A stretch of 64,000 nt of DNA from Halioglobus japonicus (GCF_001983995.1 NZ_CP019450.1:868001-932000); one strand, 5' to 3'. Positions 55,644 to 64,000 are shown, counted from the stretch's first letter. Translations and numbers: made by a program. Notes: generated by a model not told the origin, from the sequence alone.

Positions 55644-56669
55644 TCAGCTGCTCGCCGCCTGGCGATAGGCGCGGGGCGAGCTGCCGTGCCAGCGTTTGAA
55701 GGCGTTGCTGAAATTGCCCGGTGCGCTATACCCCAGTAACACGGAAACTTCATCCAGCGGCAGGGTGGAGTTGGCCAGGTACTCGCGGGCCAGCTCGTAG
55801 CGCACATCGGCCAGGATATCCTGGTAGCTGCTGTCCTCCCGGGCCAGGCGCCGCCGCAGTGTGCGACTGGTGGTATTGAGTTTCTCGGCGACGAAATCAA
55901 TGTCCGGGAAGTAGCCCGGCCGGGAGACGATAATCTGGCGCACCTTATCGCCGAGGCTGCCCCCGCCCCTCACCCGCGACAGCAAGAACTGACACTGCTG
56001 CTGCACCATGGAGCTGGCTTCTGCATCTCCCAGTGGCATGGGTTCGTCGAGCAGGGCCGCGTCCATGTGCACTTCAGAGACTGGGCAACCAAACGATACC
56101 TCGCAGCCGAAGTGACGTTCGTAAATCTGTTGCTGCGCGGAGCCGGTATGCATGAGCTTGACCGCTAAGGGTTCCAGCGGCCGGCGAAGCGAGCCCTGGC
56201 TACCATAGATGGCGGCGGTAATATCCCGGTCGACATAAAAGGTGAACAGGTCTTCTGGCAGTGTCAGGCCTGGACGCATGCTTAAAATGCCCTTATTGCC
56301 CTCGACCCGAAAGGCAATGTCGAAGGGGCTGAAGGCCAGCGGCCCGAAATTCTGGATGACGGCCAGGGCGTGGCGCAGTGTGGACGAGCTGAGAAAGGCG
56401 TAGCCTAGCAGGCCGTAGCTCTCTACTCGATAGTCCTTGCCCAGCAACAGCCCCAGCATCGTGTTGCCGGTGAGGCTAAGCAGATTGCGGTGAAAGTGAA
56501 ATTCCTGTTCCAGCGTGAAGGGCGTGTCGGCGCTGTCCCGGACCAGGTTGGCGGGGCTGATACCGGTGCCGGCCAGGCAATCTTCCGCGGCAAAGCCCAT
56601 ATTGGCCATCGCCTGCAGCGCAATCGGCAGGGCCTTGATGTGGTGGCTGGTATCGCTCTTGTTCGACAT
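55644..56669 (-). CDS. AraC-family regulator with arabinose-binding-like domain
   Basis: It has 341 residues from MSNKSDTSHH; a longer frame begins at 56711. The N-terminal half (ALQAMANMGFAAEDCLAGTGISPANL, FHRNLLSLTGNTMLGLLLGKDYRVESYGLLGYAFL) is the Arabinose_bd domain of the OruR/ArgR-like group. The C-terminal HTH is GYFPDIDFVAEKLNTTSRTLRRRLAREDSSYQDI followed by LDEVSVLLGYSAPGNFSNAFKRWHGSSPRAYRQ. It probably controls the nearby monooxygenase cluster; a 23-nt motif is shared between its own upstream region and that of the monooxygenase. Confidence 0.9.
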   Translation of the reverse strand: MSNKSDTSHHIKALPIALQAMANMGFAAEDCLAGTGISPANLVRDSADTPFTLEQEFHFHRNLLSLTGNTMLGLLLGKDYRVESYGLLGYAFLSSSTLRHALAVIQNFGPLAFSPFDIAFRVEGNKGILSMRPGLTLPEDLFTFYVDRDITAAIYGSQGSLRRPLEPLAVKLMHTGSAQQQIYERHFGCEVSFGCPVSEVHMDAALLDEPMPLGDAEASSMVQQQCQFLLSRVRGGGSLGDKVRQIIVSRPGYFPDIDFVAEKLNTTSRTLRRRLAREDSSYQDILADVRYELAREYLANSTLPLDEVSVLLGYSAPGNFSNAFKRWHGSSPRAYRQAASS

Positions 56670-56721
56670 AGATGTGATGCGGGCGGCCTCTTCTGGGGCT
56701 ATGAGGCGCAAAATACCATGA

Positions 56722-56744
56722 ATTGGCCGTTATTCATAAGTTTT
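56722..56744 (+). promoter_or_regulatory. 23-nt motif upstream of the AraC gene
   Basis: ATTGGCCG, 3 bases, then TTCATAAGTTTT lies 53 bases before the AraC start. A near-identical copy occurs at 58097-58119 with the same spacing. It is a candidate AraC binding site with two half-sites. Confidence 0.6.
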
Positions 56745-56913
56745 AATCGCCAGGTGCGCGTTCTGGAGCGCGTGCTTCGGGCTGCGGCAGTGATCGTCCT
56801 GAAGTGTATTACCACCGCTGACATCCGGGTTGCTCTCCAGTAAGCTGCCCACTCAGGCCGCGATGACTCACCTGCAGTCGTCTCCAGAGATCGACTGAAC
56901 AAGGATGTAATCA

Positions 56914-57945
56914 TTGGCTGGAACTCGACTAGCGCTTCATCTGGGTACCCACAAGACGGGTACTTCGGCCATTCAAAATTGTTTGTATCGGCACCGTGAG
57001 CAATTGGCTGCGCGCTACCTTTTCCGGGGTGATAGACCCAATTCATCGCTGTGGATGTTGCAGGCCTTTGCGCATGACCTGGGCAATTCCCCGGTGTATC
57101 GGCATCGGGATCTTGCCGCTGCAGAACTAGAGCGGCTGAAGCGTCAGGCGCGCGCTGGCCTGGCGGATCGCCTGTCCAGTCTCGATGGGGGCAATGCCAT
57201 TCTGTCGGCCGAATCACTGTCGACGCTGATGGCGGCCGAGCTACAGGATGTGCACGATTACTTTCGAGAACACTTCGACGAAATCGAGGTGCTGATTTAT
57301 TTTCGGCCCCTGAAGTCGCGGATTGAAAGTGCCTTCCAGGAGCGGTTGAAGCGGCGCATGTCAAGCCTGGAGGACCGGTTTTCACTTGGCTACGCCGGGC
57401 GCGTTGAGATGTTAGACAATGCCTTTGGGCAGGACAATATCCGGGTCTTTCGATATGCCCGTGATGAGTTTCCCGGCGGTGATGTGGTTCGTCACTTTAT
57501 GCAGGCCGTCGGTGAACAACCGCCCCTGGAAGCGGCGGTGCAAGACAATAACAGCCTCTCGCTACCTGCCATACAGCTGCTCTATGCTTATCGCAGAGAA
57601 TATCCAAAGCCCCAGCCAGGGGATAAGGATATCGTCGCGCAGCTTGCCCATCTTGCTGGTCCGCCGCTGCGCTTTCACAGTGATCTCTACAGCGAACTAT
57701 GCGGCACACCCAAGTGGGGCGTGCGGAGATTCGAAAAGCGTGTCGGCTTTTCTATCAGTGAAGATATTGAGGCCCACGATGCCTTCGCCGTGCGCAACGA
57801 AAGCGATCTTCTCGCTATTCCCGACACGGCAATGGAATGGTTGCGTGAGCGTACCGAGCACAGCGCGTTGCCGAGAGGTGATGCGGGCAGTAACAAGTCC
57901 GTGGCCGAGCAGGTGCGATCGCTGGCGCAGCGAAGTTCCGCTTAG
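56914..57945 (+). CDS. Sulfotransferase-like P-loop protein
   Basis: This 343-residue protein starts at a TTG behind AAGGA, giving MAGTRLALHLGTHKTGTSAIQNCLYRHREQLAARYLF. The P-loop H-L-G-x-H-K-T-G-T-S is the 5' PAPS-binding pattern of sulfotransferase-like proteins. AILSAESLSTL and EIEVLIYFRPLKSRIESAFQERLKRR fit the 3' phosphate-binding Arg-Ser region. It could sulfate a polysaccharide or small molecule, but catalysis is not shown. It is divergent from the AraC gene across 244 bases. Confidence 0.65.
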   Translation: MAGTRLALHLGTHKTGTSAIQNCLYRHREQLAARYLFRGDRPNSSLWMLQAFAHDLGNSPVYRHRDLAAAELERLKRQARAGLADRLSSLDGGNAILSAESLSTLMAAELQDVHDYFREHFDEIEVLIYFRPLKSRIESAFQERLKRRMSSLEDRFSLGYAGRVEMLDNAFGQDNIRVFRYARDEFPGGDVVRHFMQAVGEQPPLEAAVQDNNSLSLPAIQLLYAYRREYPKPQPGDKDIVAQLAHLAGPPLRFHSDLYSELCGTPKWGVRRFEKRVGFSISEDIEAHDAFAVRNESDLLAIPDTAMEWLRERTEHSALPRGDAGSNKSVAEQVRSLAQRSSA

Positions 57946-58096
57946 TGACTGCTGACACCCGGGGCGACGATTGCATGCGCTGCTGGGTTCCCTGGTAGAC
58001 TTGCTCTGCCCCGCTGTGCCAGGTCATTGTAACTAATTGAAATTTAAAGATATTGTCTCTATCTGTTGCGGATAGAGAGGCGCCGGGCATACGGCG

Positions 58097-58119
58097 ATTG
58101 ACCGAATTTCATAAGTTTT
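58097..58119 (+). promoter_or_regulatory. 23-nt motif upstream of the monooxygenase
   Basis: ATTGACCG, 3 bases, then TTCATAAGTTTT lies 71 bases before the monooxygenase ATG. It matches the motif upstream of the AraC gene at 19 of 23 positions, with the 12-base second half identical. Confidence 0.6.
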
Positions 58120-58190
58120 TGTCCCGCATCCAGATGGGCTGTTTCCGTTCCGGCGCTACCATGTGCTGGTCGAATAGGAGAGATCAACCC

Positions 58191-59652
58191 ATGTCAGCCA
58201 ATACTTTACGCAATCCATCCGTGGCGATTATCGGCGCCGGTATGACCGGCATCCTTGCGGCGATCAAGCTGCGCGAGGCGGGTATCGACGACATCGTCGT
58301 GCTCGAGAAGGCGGACGAGCTGGGGGCACCTGGCGCGAGAATACCTATCCGGGGGTGGCCTGTGACGTTCCGTCGCATATGTATACCTACAGCTTCCGGG
58401 GTAATCCTGAATGGAGCCATCGCTTTGCCCGGGGGCTGAGATCCACACCTACTTCAAACAGGTGGCCCAGGAATATGGGGTCGATCAACAGATTCGCTTT
58501 GGTGAAGCTCTGGAGCGTTGTCATCATGTGGACGGTCAGTGGCAGCTGCACACCAGCAAGGGTGCCGAACTGACGGTCGACTTCGTGGTGGCCGCTACCG
58601 GTATTCTGCATCATCCGGCCTATCCCGATATCGAGGGACTGGACCGCTATCAGGGCGAGATGTGGCATACCGCACGCTGGAACCACGATGTCGACTTGGC
58701 CGGCAAGCGTGTGGGAATCATCGGTACCGGCTCCACTGCCTGTCAGGTAATTGGCAATATTGCTGAGCGCTGTGGCCAGCTGACCATTTTCCAACGCACT
58801 CCGCAGTGGATTGTGGACGTGCCCGACCAGCAGTATACCGAGAAGGACAAGGCCGGGTTGCGCGGCCGCCAGGATAAGCTCAGCGCACTCAGCCGCCGCT
58901 ACGCCATGGCCCTGCGCAATACCTTTAGCAAGGCAGTGACCGGCAAAAAGATTCCCCTGGCCCTGATGAGCTGGGCGGCAAAGCGCAATTTGCGCAAGAG
59001 TGTCCGTGACCCCGAGCTGCGCGCCAAGCTCACGCCCGATTACCCGGTGGGCTGTAAACGACTCATTATTAACAGCACCTTCTACGAGGCTGTGCAGCGC
59101 GACAATGTGCTGCTGGAAACGGCAGGCATCGAGCGTATAGAAGAGGGCGGTGTTGTCACTGCCGACGGTCAGCTCCACGAGGTGGATGTGCTCATTCTTG
59201 CCACCGGTTTCAGCCCGTTCAATTTCATGCGGCCCATGGATTTGCGCGGTCGCGACGGCGTCTCTATCGACCAGGTCTGGGAACGTAAGGTGCAGGCGTA
59301 TCGCTCTGTGTGTCTGCCAGGCTTCCCGAATTTTTTCCTGATGCTGGGGCCAAATACGCCGATTGGTAATTACTCAGTCATTGCCATGAGCGAGGTGCAG
59401 ACCAACTACGTGCTGAAGCTGATTGACCAGTGGCGCGCCGGCAAGCTGGATCAGGTGGAGGCCACTGAGGAAGCCAAGCAGCGCTTCAACGATTACCTGC
59501 GCGAGGGGATGGGGAATACGGTCTGGGTGGGTGGCTGCCAGAGCTGGTACCTGGATGCCGACGGTGATCCTGCGATGTGGCCCTACAGCTGGAAGCAGTG
59601 GGTCAAAGAGTTGGAGGAACCGGACCTCGACGACTTCCGCAAGGCGGCCTGA
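58191..59652 (+). CDS. Flavin monooxygenase, Baeyer-Villiger type (two frameshifts)
   Basis: Joined over two missing bases, this is a 487-residue flavoprotein. It has FAD motif [17 protein letters not shown], the BVMO-type box [11 protein letters not shown] (variant of F-x-G-x3-H-x3-W), NADPH motif [17 protein letters not shown] and [13 protein letters not shown]. The first break is in the G5 run at 58322-58326 (restores [23 protein letters not shown]). The second is in the C3G5 stretch 58428-58435 (restores [13 protein letters not shown]). Such enzymes insert oxygen next to a ketone to give an ester or lactone. AGGAG precedes the ATG. Confidence 0.87.
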
Positions 59653-59669
59653 CAGCGCTGCAAGGGCGG

Positions 59670-59688
59670 GTAGCCGGGGCCCGGCTAC
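59670..59688. terminator. Hairpin between convergent genes
   Basis: An 8-bp stem GTAGCCGG/CCGGCTAC with a 3-base loop lies between the monooxygenase and the MBL gene, overlapping the latter's stop codon. No T tract; it may act as a weak two-way terminator. Confidence 0.4.
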
Positions 59689-60770
59689 TCGTCTTCGAAA
59701 TCTGCGGTTTCCAGGATTTGCTCGTACCATTCCACCCCGTGTTCGTCGCGAGTGCGGGTAATACGATGGCGGCCCAGCAGGCAGTTGAGGTGGGCAATGG
59801 TTTCGCCGGTGGCGAGGGAAATATTGCCCGCGTTGATCTCCCGTCGAAACAGCGCCGGGAAGCAATCCACCGCGCGCAGGGGCTTGTCGAGGAAATTAAA
59901 CAGTTTCACCAGGTCGCGCTTGTGGGCCTCGATAATCTGGCTCAGGCGCACGTACAGGCCGTGGAAGGGAGCCTCGTGGGCTGGCAATACCAGCAGGTCG
60001 TCGGGCAGTATGTCGCGAATAATTGCCTGGGTCCGCAGCCATTCCTTGAGCGGATCGCCCGCGGGTTCGGTGGGGTACACGCTGACATTCGGTGAAATGC
60101 GGGGCAACACCTGATCACCCGAGATGAGCAGCTTGAGTCCGGGGCAGTACAGCGCGACGTGCTCGGGTGAATGCCCGCGGCCCACAATCGCCTGCCAATA
60201 GTGGTCGCCAATGGTAATGGTCTCGCGATCGGTCAGGCGGTGAAAGCTGTCCGGCAGGGTGTAGATGGCGCGGCCGAAGTTGCCGAACTTTTGCTTGTAG
60301 TGCTCCAGTGCCTCTTCGTCCCAGCCCGCAGCGTGGTAAAAGCGCAGCGCCACATCGGGCGCGGGGCGGCCGGTGTCGGCAGCCATGGCCCGGCACATCA
60401 GGAACTCTTCCCGGGACATCCACAGCTCGCAGCCGAAACGTTCGCACAGCCAGCCGGCCAGGCCCACGTGATCGGGGTGCATATGGGTACAGATCACGCG
60501 GGTAATCGGCTTGTTGGCAAGAAAGTCGGTGAACAGGTTTTCCCAGATTTCGCGCGAGGTGCCGATATCCAGACAGGTGTCTACAACCGTCCAGCCTTCG
60601 CCATCTTCGAGCAGCCAGATGTTGATGTGATCCAGCGACATTGGCATGGGGAAGCGCACCCAGTAGACGCCGGGTGCAACAGTAACCGGCTCACCTGGGG
60701 TGAGCCCGGGCTTGCGGCCATAGGGGTAGCGGAGGCCGCGATAACTTTCTGCTGAGCCTGTGTCGATCAT
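59685..60770 (-). CDS. MBL-fold metallo-hydrolase
   Basis: This 361-residue enzyme of the glyoxalase II/beta-lactamase fold has VVDTCLDIGTS, the metal site CTHMHPDHVGLAGWL (H-x-H-x-D-H), HSPEHVALYCPGLKLLISGDQVL and VLPAHEAPFHGLYVRL. The ~110-residue C-terminal helical extension resembles LACTB2-type or esterase-like MBL proteins. Its start overlaps the acyl-CoA synthetase stop by 4 bases, so both are one operon. It may hydrolyse a thioester or a lactone from the monooxygenase. Confidence 0.88.
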   Translation of the reverse strand: MIDTGSAESYRGLRYPYGRKPGLTPGEPVTVAPGVYWVRFPMPMSLDHINIWLLEDGEGWTVVDTCLDIGTSREIWENLFTDFLANKPITRVICTHMHPDHVGLAGWLCERFGCELWMSREEFLMCRAMAADTGRPAPDVALRFYHAAGWDEEALEHYKQKFGNFGRAIYTLPDSFHRLTDRETITIGDHYWQAIVGRGHSPEHVALYCPGLKLLISGDQVLPRISPNVSVYPTEPAGDPLKEWLRTQAIIRDILPDDLLVLPAHEAPFHGLYVRLSQIIEAHKRDLVKLFNFLDKPLRAVDCFPALFRREINAGNISLATGETIAHLNCLLGRHRITRTRDEHGVEWYEQILETADFEDE

Positions 60771-62344
60771 CCCACGCTGCGGTCGGTGCCTTCCCAGTAT
60801 TGTGCTTTAACTGCCTTTTTATCAGGTTTGCCTACCGGTGTCAGGGGAATACCAGCGACGAAGTCGATGGACTTGGGTGATTGCACCGAGCCCTTCTTCT
60901 CTTTGACCAGTGCCTGTAGCTGGTTTTCGAGCGCGTCACCTGCCTCGGCCCCGGGCTTGAGGACGATAACGGCTTTCACGGCTTCGCCCCACTGTTCATC
61001 CGGTACGCCGACAACGACCACCTGGCCCACGGCATCGTGGGTGGCCAGCACATCCTCGACCTCGCGGGGGAACACATTGAAGCCGCCGGTGACGATCATA
61101 TCCTTGGTCCGGTCGACGATGTACAGGAAGCCCTCGTCGTCGAACTTACCGACGTCGCCGGTATGCAGCCAGTTACCTTCGAAGGCTTCGGCGGTCTGCT
61201 CCGGCATATCTTTATAGCCTGCCATGACCAGAGGTCCGCGCACGCAGATTTCACCGGGTTCACCCTCGGGCACGCGATTACCGTCCTGATCGAGAAGTGC
61301 CAACTGCACCCAGGGTGTGGGCCGGCCGGCGGAGCTCAGGCGCTCGGGCTTGGCCAGATCGTGATCCTTGCGAGACATGTTGGAGATCACCATAGGGCAT
61401 TCGGATTGACCAAAGCACTGGTAGAAGATCTGCCCCCATTTCTCCAGGCCTTCCTGCAGGCGCGCCGGGCTCATGGGCGAGGCGCCGTAAAAGATGGTCT
61501 CCATGCTGTCCATGGAGCCGTCGGTAGCGCGCGGCGAGTCCATGATGAAGTAGAGCATGACAGGGACGAGGAACGTACAGGTGATCTGATGCTCCTTGAC
61601 CATGTTGTAGAACTCGTCGATATCGAAGCCCTGCATGACGTAGAAGGCACCGCCCTTTTGCAGGATAGGCACAAAGAACGCAGCCGCTGCGTGTGACAGG
61701 GGTGTGGCGAACAGCATGCGCACTTCTTCGGGAAACTCCCACTCGGCCAATTGAACCTGGGTCATATAGGCGCTGACCCGATGTGGGCTCATCACGCCCT
61801 TGGGTTTGCCGGTGGTGCCGCCGGTGAAGTTGACCGACGCCAGGCTCTCGGGGCCAATGTCGGGTACTTCCAGTGGCTTGGGCTCAAATTGCGCTGCCAG
61901 CGCCATGTAGTCCTCGCCCACCTCGTTGGGGCCAAAGCCCAGCAGTTTCAGGTCGGGGAAACGTGCTTTGAGGGCGCCGGCGATCTCGGAGAACACGCTG
62001 GGGTCAAAGACCAGCGCCTCAATTTCGGCGGCCTCGAGAATATAGATATGGTCGTCCAGAGCACCAAGGGGGTGGAGCGGTGTGCCAATACAGCCCGTAA
62101 GCTGCATCGCGGCAATGTTGGACAGTACCTCGGGTCGATTCGCGGAGATGATAGCCACACGGCTGCCCACGCCCAGGCCCTGGGATTGCAGCGCCTGAAC
62201 CATCTGGCTGGTGCTTTCGCGCACATCCTTATAGGAGGCTACGGTATCCCCCAGATACAGACAGGGTTCGTCGTTGTAACGGTTCAGGCCTTCCACCAGC
62301 AAGTGGGGCATCAGCGGGGGTTGGTAGAGTTCGCTCGGATTCAT
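60767..62344 (-). CDS. Acyl-CoA synthetase (AMP-forming)
   Basis: This 525-residue ANL enzyme has the P-loop SVNFTGGTTGKPKGVMSPHR, YQCFGQSECPMVISN, GDVGKFDDEGFLYIVDRTKDMIVTGGFNVFPREVED and the catalytic-Lys region TPVGKPDKKAVK. It activates a carboxylic acid to its CoA thioester. AGGA precedes the ATG. On the minus strand a TTGACC box (62413-62408) and TATGCT (62392-62387), 15 bases apart, may be its promoter. The MBL gene follows with a 4-base overlap. Confidence 0.92.
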   Translation of the reverse strand: MNPSELYQPPLMPHLLVEGLNRYNDEPCLYLGDTVASYKDVRESTSQMVQALQSQGLGVGSRVAIISANRPEVLSNIAAMQLTGCIGTPLHPLGALDDHIYILEAAEIEALVFDPSVFSEIAGALKARFPDLKLLGFGPNEVGEDYMALAAQFEPKPLEVPDIGPESLASVNFTGGTTGKPKGVMSPHRVSAYMTQVQLAEWEFPEEVRMLFATPLSHAAAAFFVPILQKGGAFYVMQGFDIDEFYNMVKEHQITCTFLVPVMLYFIMDSPRATDGSMDSMETIFYGASPMSPARLQEGLEKWGQIFYQCFGQSECPMVISNMSRKDHDLAKPERLSSAGRPTPWVQLALLDQDGNRVPEGEPGEICVRGPLVMAGYKDMPEQTAEAFEGNWLHTGDVGKFDDEGFLYIVDRTKDMIVTGGFNVFPREVEDVLATHDAVGQVVVVGVPDEQWGEAVKAVIVLKPGAEAGDALENQLQALVKEKKGSVQSPKSIDFVAGIPLTPVGKPDKKAVKAQYWEGTDRSVG

Positions 62345-62386
62345 CTCAGGGGTCCTGTATTCATCGATTACCCGGTAGGGCGGTCA

Positions 62387-62413
62387 AGCATAGAAAATGC
62401 CACAATCGGTCAA
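62387..62413 (-). promoter_or_regulatory. Possible promoter of the acyl-CoA synthetase gene
   Basis: On the minus strand TTGACC and TATGCT have a 15-base spacer, slightly short. A second CGGTCAA (62381-62387) lies 26 bases from the first (62407-62413), so the region may also bind a regulator. Confidence 0.3.
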
Positions 62414-62553
62414 CCGCCGACAATGACCCTGCGGCCCAAACAGGCCTGTCCTTTGCGCTCAGGCTGACTGCTAATGCCAACGAAAATTGTCCCCTCGCGG
62501 TGCTGTCCCAGGTGACATGAACAGGGATACTGGAGCCCACTAGGAGATCCCTC

Positions 62554-63567
62554 ATGAAAATAGACAGTTCACTCATGTTCGATCCGGCCCGTGTCGCCGG
62601 TATGGCCCAGCAGCTGGACGATGCCGGCTTTGACGGTGCCTATACCTTTGAAGGCCAGTCGGACCCGTTTATCACCGTGGCGGCGGCCGCTATGAACAGC
62701 CAGCGCATGGAATTAATGACATCCATCGCCGTGGCGTTCTCGCGTAACCCCATGAACCTGGCCTATCTGGGTAACGATCTGCAAAACCTGTCTCGGGGCC
62801 GATTTATCCTCGGCCTGGGTGCCCAGGTGAAGGCGCATATTGAGCGCCGCTTCTCTATGCCCTGGAGCAAGCCGGCCTCGCGCATGCGGGAGATGGTGCA
62901 GGCTATTCGCACGATCTGGGATTGCTGGCAAACCGGCGAGAAGCTCCGTTTTGAAGGTGAGTTTTACCAGCACACGTTGATGTCACCGGTGTTTGCCCCC
63001 CAACCCAATGAGTATGGACCGCCGCCCATTTTTATCGCGGGTGTGGGGCCTGTGATGACTGAAGTTGCGGCGGAGGTAGGTGACGGTTATTTCCTGCACC
63101 CCTTTAATACCGCTGAATCCATGCAATCCCTGTCGCTAGCGGCCATTCAGCGCGGGCTGGACAAGGCTGGCAAATCGCGCGAGGGCTACCAGGTCTCGGC
63201 CCAGGTGATTACCGCCACGGGCCTGAATGAAGAGAGTATGCAGGCCGCTGTCGCGTCAGCGCGCAACCAGATCGCTTTCTATGCTTCTACGCCTGCTTAT
63301 CTGCCGGTGCTGGAGTGCCACGGTTGGGAGTCCTTGCAGCAGGACGCCAACACCCTGATGCGCGAAGGGAAGTGGGCTGAGCTCAATGACCTGATCGATG
63401 ACGACATTCTCAACACCTTTGCGGTGGTGGGCGGCCCCGCCGAAGTGGCCGCCAAGATCAAGGACCGCTTCGGTGGTCAGGTCGAGCGTATTTCACCGGT
63501 GGTGTACCAACCAGATGTCGAGTTGCTGACCGCATTGCGCGGGGAGATTGCCGCCGTCTGTCAGTGA
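62554..63567 (+). CDS. LLM-class flavin oxidoreductase, TIGR03617-like
   Basis: This 337-residue luciferase-like TIM-barrel enzyme has LDDAGFDGAYTFEGQSDPFITVAAAAM, LMTSIAVAFSRNPMNLAYLGNDLQNLSRGRFILGLG and FAPQPNEYGPPPIFIAGVGPVMTEVAAEVGDGYFLHPF. The pattern matches the TIGR03617 group annotated as F420-dependent in actinobacteria. Whether this organism makes F420 or the enzyme uses FMN cannot be told. It is divergent from the acyl-CoA synthetase and preceded by AGGAG. Confidence 0.88.
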   Translation: MKIDSSLMFDPARVAGMAQQLDDAGFDGAYTFEGQSDPFITVAAAAMNSQRMELMTSIAVAFSRNPMNLAYLGNDLQNLSRGRFILGLGAQVKAHIERRFSMPWSKPASRMREMVQAIRTIWDCWQTGEKLRFEGEFYQHTLMSPVFAPQPNEYGPPPIFIAGVGPVMTEVAAEVGDGYFLHPFNTAESMQSLSLAAIQRGLDKAGKSREGYQVSAQVITATGLNEESMQAAVASARNQIAFYASTPAYLPVLECHGWESLQQDANTLMREGKWAELNDLIDDDILNTFAVVGGPAEVAAKIKDRFGGQVERISPVVYQPDVELLTALRGEIAAVCQ

Positions 63568-63622
63568 TTCCCTGATCTGGGCTATGATCTGCTCTCCATT
63601 GCGATATAAGCGGCGAGAGCGG

Positions 63623-64000
63623 ATGAACACACTATGCAAATTGGCCCTGTCTTTAGTCACACCGATACTGTTGTCTGCCTGTGCCGTGCAGACAACATCC
63701 CCCCAGAGCAGCGCTGTGAGCACTGAGCTCGGAGCCGGCGGCCGGCCGGTCGGGGAAATCTGGTCGCGCAGCCCCGTGTACGGGACCCGCGGAATGGCCG
63801 CCACTGCCCACCCGCTGGCATCCCAGGTGGCGCTCGATGTGCTCAAGCAGGGCGGCAATGCCGTTGATGCGGCCATTGCGGCCAACGCGGCACTGGGTCT
63901 GATGGAACCCACCGGCAACGGTATTGGCGGTGATATTTTTGTCCTGCTGTGGGATCCCGATACCCAAAAACTCTATGGTTACAATGGCTCGGGCCGCTCC
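63623..64000 (+). CDS. ggt: Gamma-glutamyltransferase, N-terminal part (partial)
   Basis: The frame runs from the ATG at 63623 to the window end, giving 126 codons without a stop. It begins with a lipoprotein-like signal (LALSLVTPILLSAC|AVQ). YGTRGMAATAHPLASQVALDVLKQGGNAVDAAIAANAALGLMEPTGNGIGGDIFVLLWDPDTQKLYGYNGSGRS follows, the start of the gamma-glutamyltransferase fold (G-G-N-A-V-D-A-A and P-x-G-x-G-I-G-G-D). The catalytic Thr lies outside the window. Confidence 0.88.
   Translation, partial: MNTLCKLALSLVTPILLSACAVQTTSPQSSAVSTELGAGGRPVGEIWSRSPVYGTRGMAATAHPLASQVALDVLKQGGNAVDAAIAANAALGLMEPTGNGIGGDIFVLLWDPDTQKLYGYNGSGRS

Overview
The window looks like chromosome of a free-living, probably marine gammaproteobacterium. 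The Halieaceae/OM60-NOR5 group or a close relative is my best guess, but this is inferred from gene content only. The evidence is a GC-rich genome (my estimate by eye is just under 60%), TonB-dependent receptors, UbiX, an Entner-Doudoroff operon (zwf-pgl-edd), GldG-type ABC proteins, and catabolic genes for steroid-like or isoprenoid-like substrates (P450, alpha-methylacyl-CoA racemase, Rieske oxygenase, Baeyer-Villiger monooxygenase, LLM flavoprotein). I see no rRNA, tRNA, CRISPR array, phage or insertion sequence.

Layout. Positions 1-9.9 kb hold the tail of a TonB receptor, small exported proteins, a TetR/hydrolase pair that lost both 5' ends, galM, membrane and lipoprotein genes, a GltS-type glutamate symporter, and a zinc-type receptor with His-Asp-Glu repeats. 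Positions 9.9-18 kb are housekeeping: a DEAD-box helicase, ubiX, an MFS transporter, a HIT protein, a 2-hydroxyacid dehydrogenase, two lipoproteins and a LysR regulator. Positions 17.4-23.6 kb, on the minus strand, hold glutathione reductase followed by a GldA / GldF-GldG / DUF4340 operon. Positions 23.8-26.4 kb hold a DUF481 porin-like protein, DAHP synthase and a zinc-ribbon protein.

Positions 26.6-30 kb hold a compact haem module: a dihaem cytochrome c, a MauG/CcpA-type dihaem peroxidase, and a beta-helix protein fused to a cytochrome c domain. A histone-H1-like protein, a DUF3604 lipoprotein and an alkylsulfatase-like MBL enzyme follow, to 34.6 kb. Positions 34.6-39.1 kb, on the minus strand, hold MltF, an SDR, a quinone oxidoreductase and a branched-chain aminotransferase. 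Positions 39.2-40.6 kb are the ruins of a YcbB-type L,D-transpeptidase and a neighbouring peptidase.

Positions 40.6-51.5 kb are a divergent catabolic locus. It is centred on a TetR repressor with a perfect 14-bp palindrome. To the left are the racemase, a cupin and a P450. To the right are an amidohydrolase, Rieske oxygenase, SDR, acetoacetate-decarboxylase-like protein, MFS transporter, TIM-barrel protein and iron alcohol dehydrogenase. Positions 51.5-55.5 kb are edd-pgl-zwf. Positions 55.6-63.6 kb are a second catabolic locus: an AraC regulator, a sulfotransferase-like protein, a Baeyer-Villiger monooxygenase, an MBL hydrolase, an acyl-CoA synthetase and an LLM oxidoreductase. A 23-nt motif is shared by the AraC and monooxygenase upstream regions. 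The window ends inside a gamma-glutamyltransferase.

An important caveat is that at least nine recognisable genes are broken by a single missing base, almost always inside a G or C run. This fits uncorrected homopolymer deletion errors better than real decay. I therefore annotate those genes across the frameshift as CDS, and reserve 'pseudogene' for genes missing whole segments.
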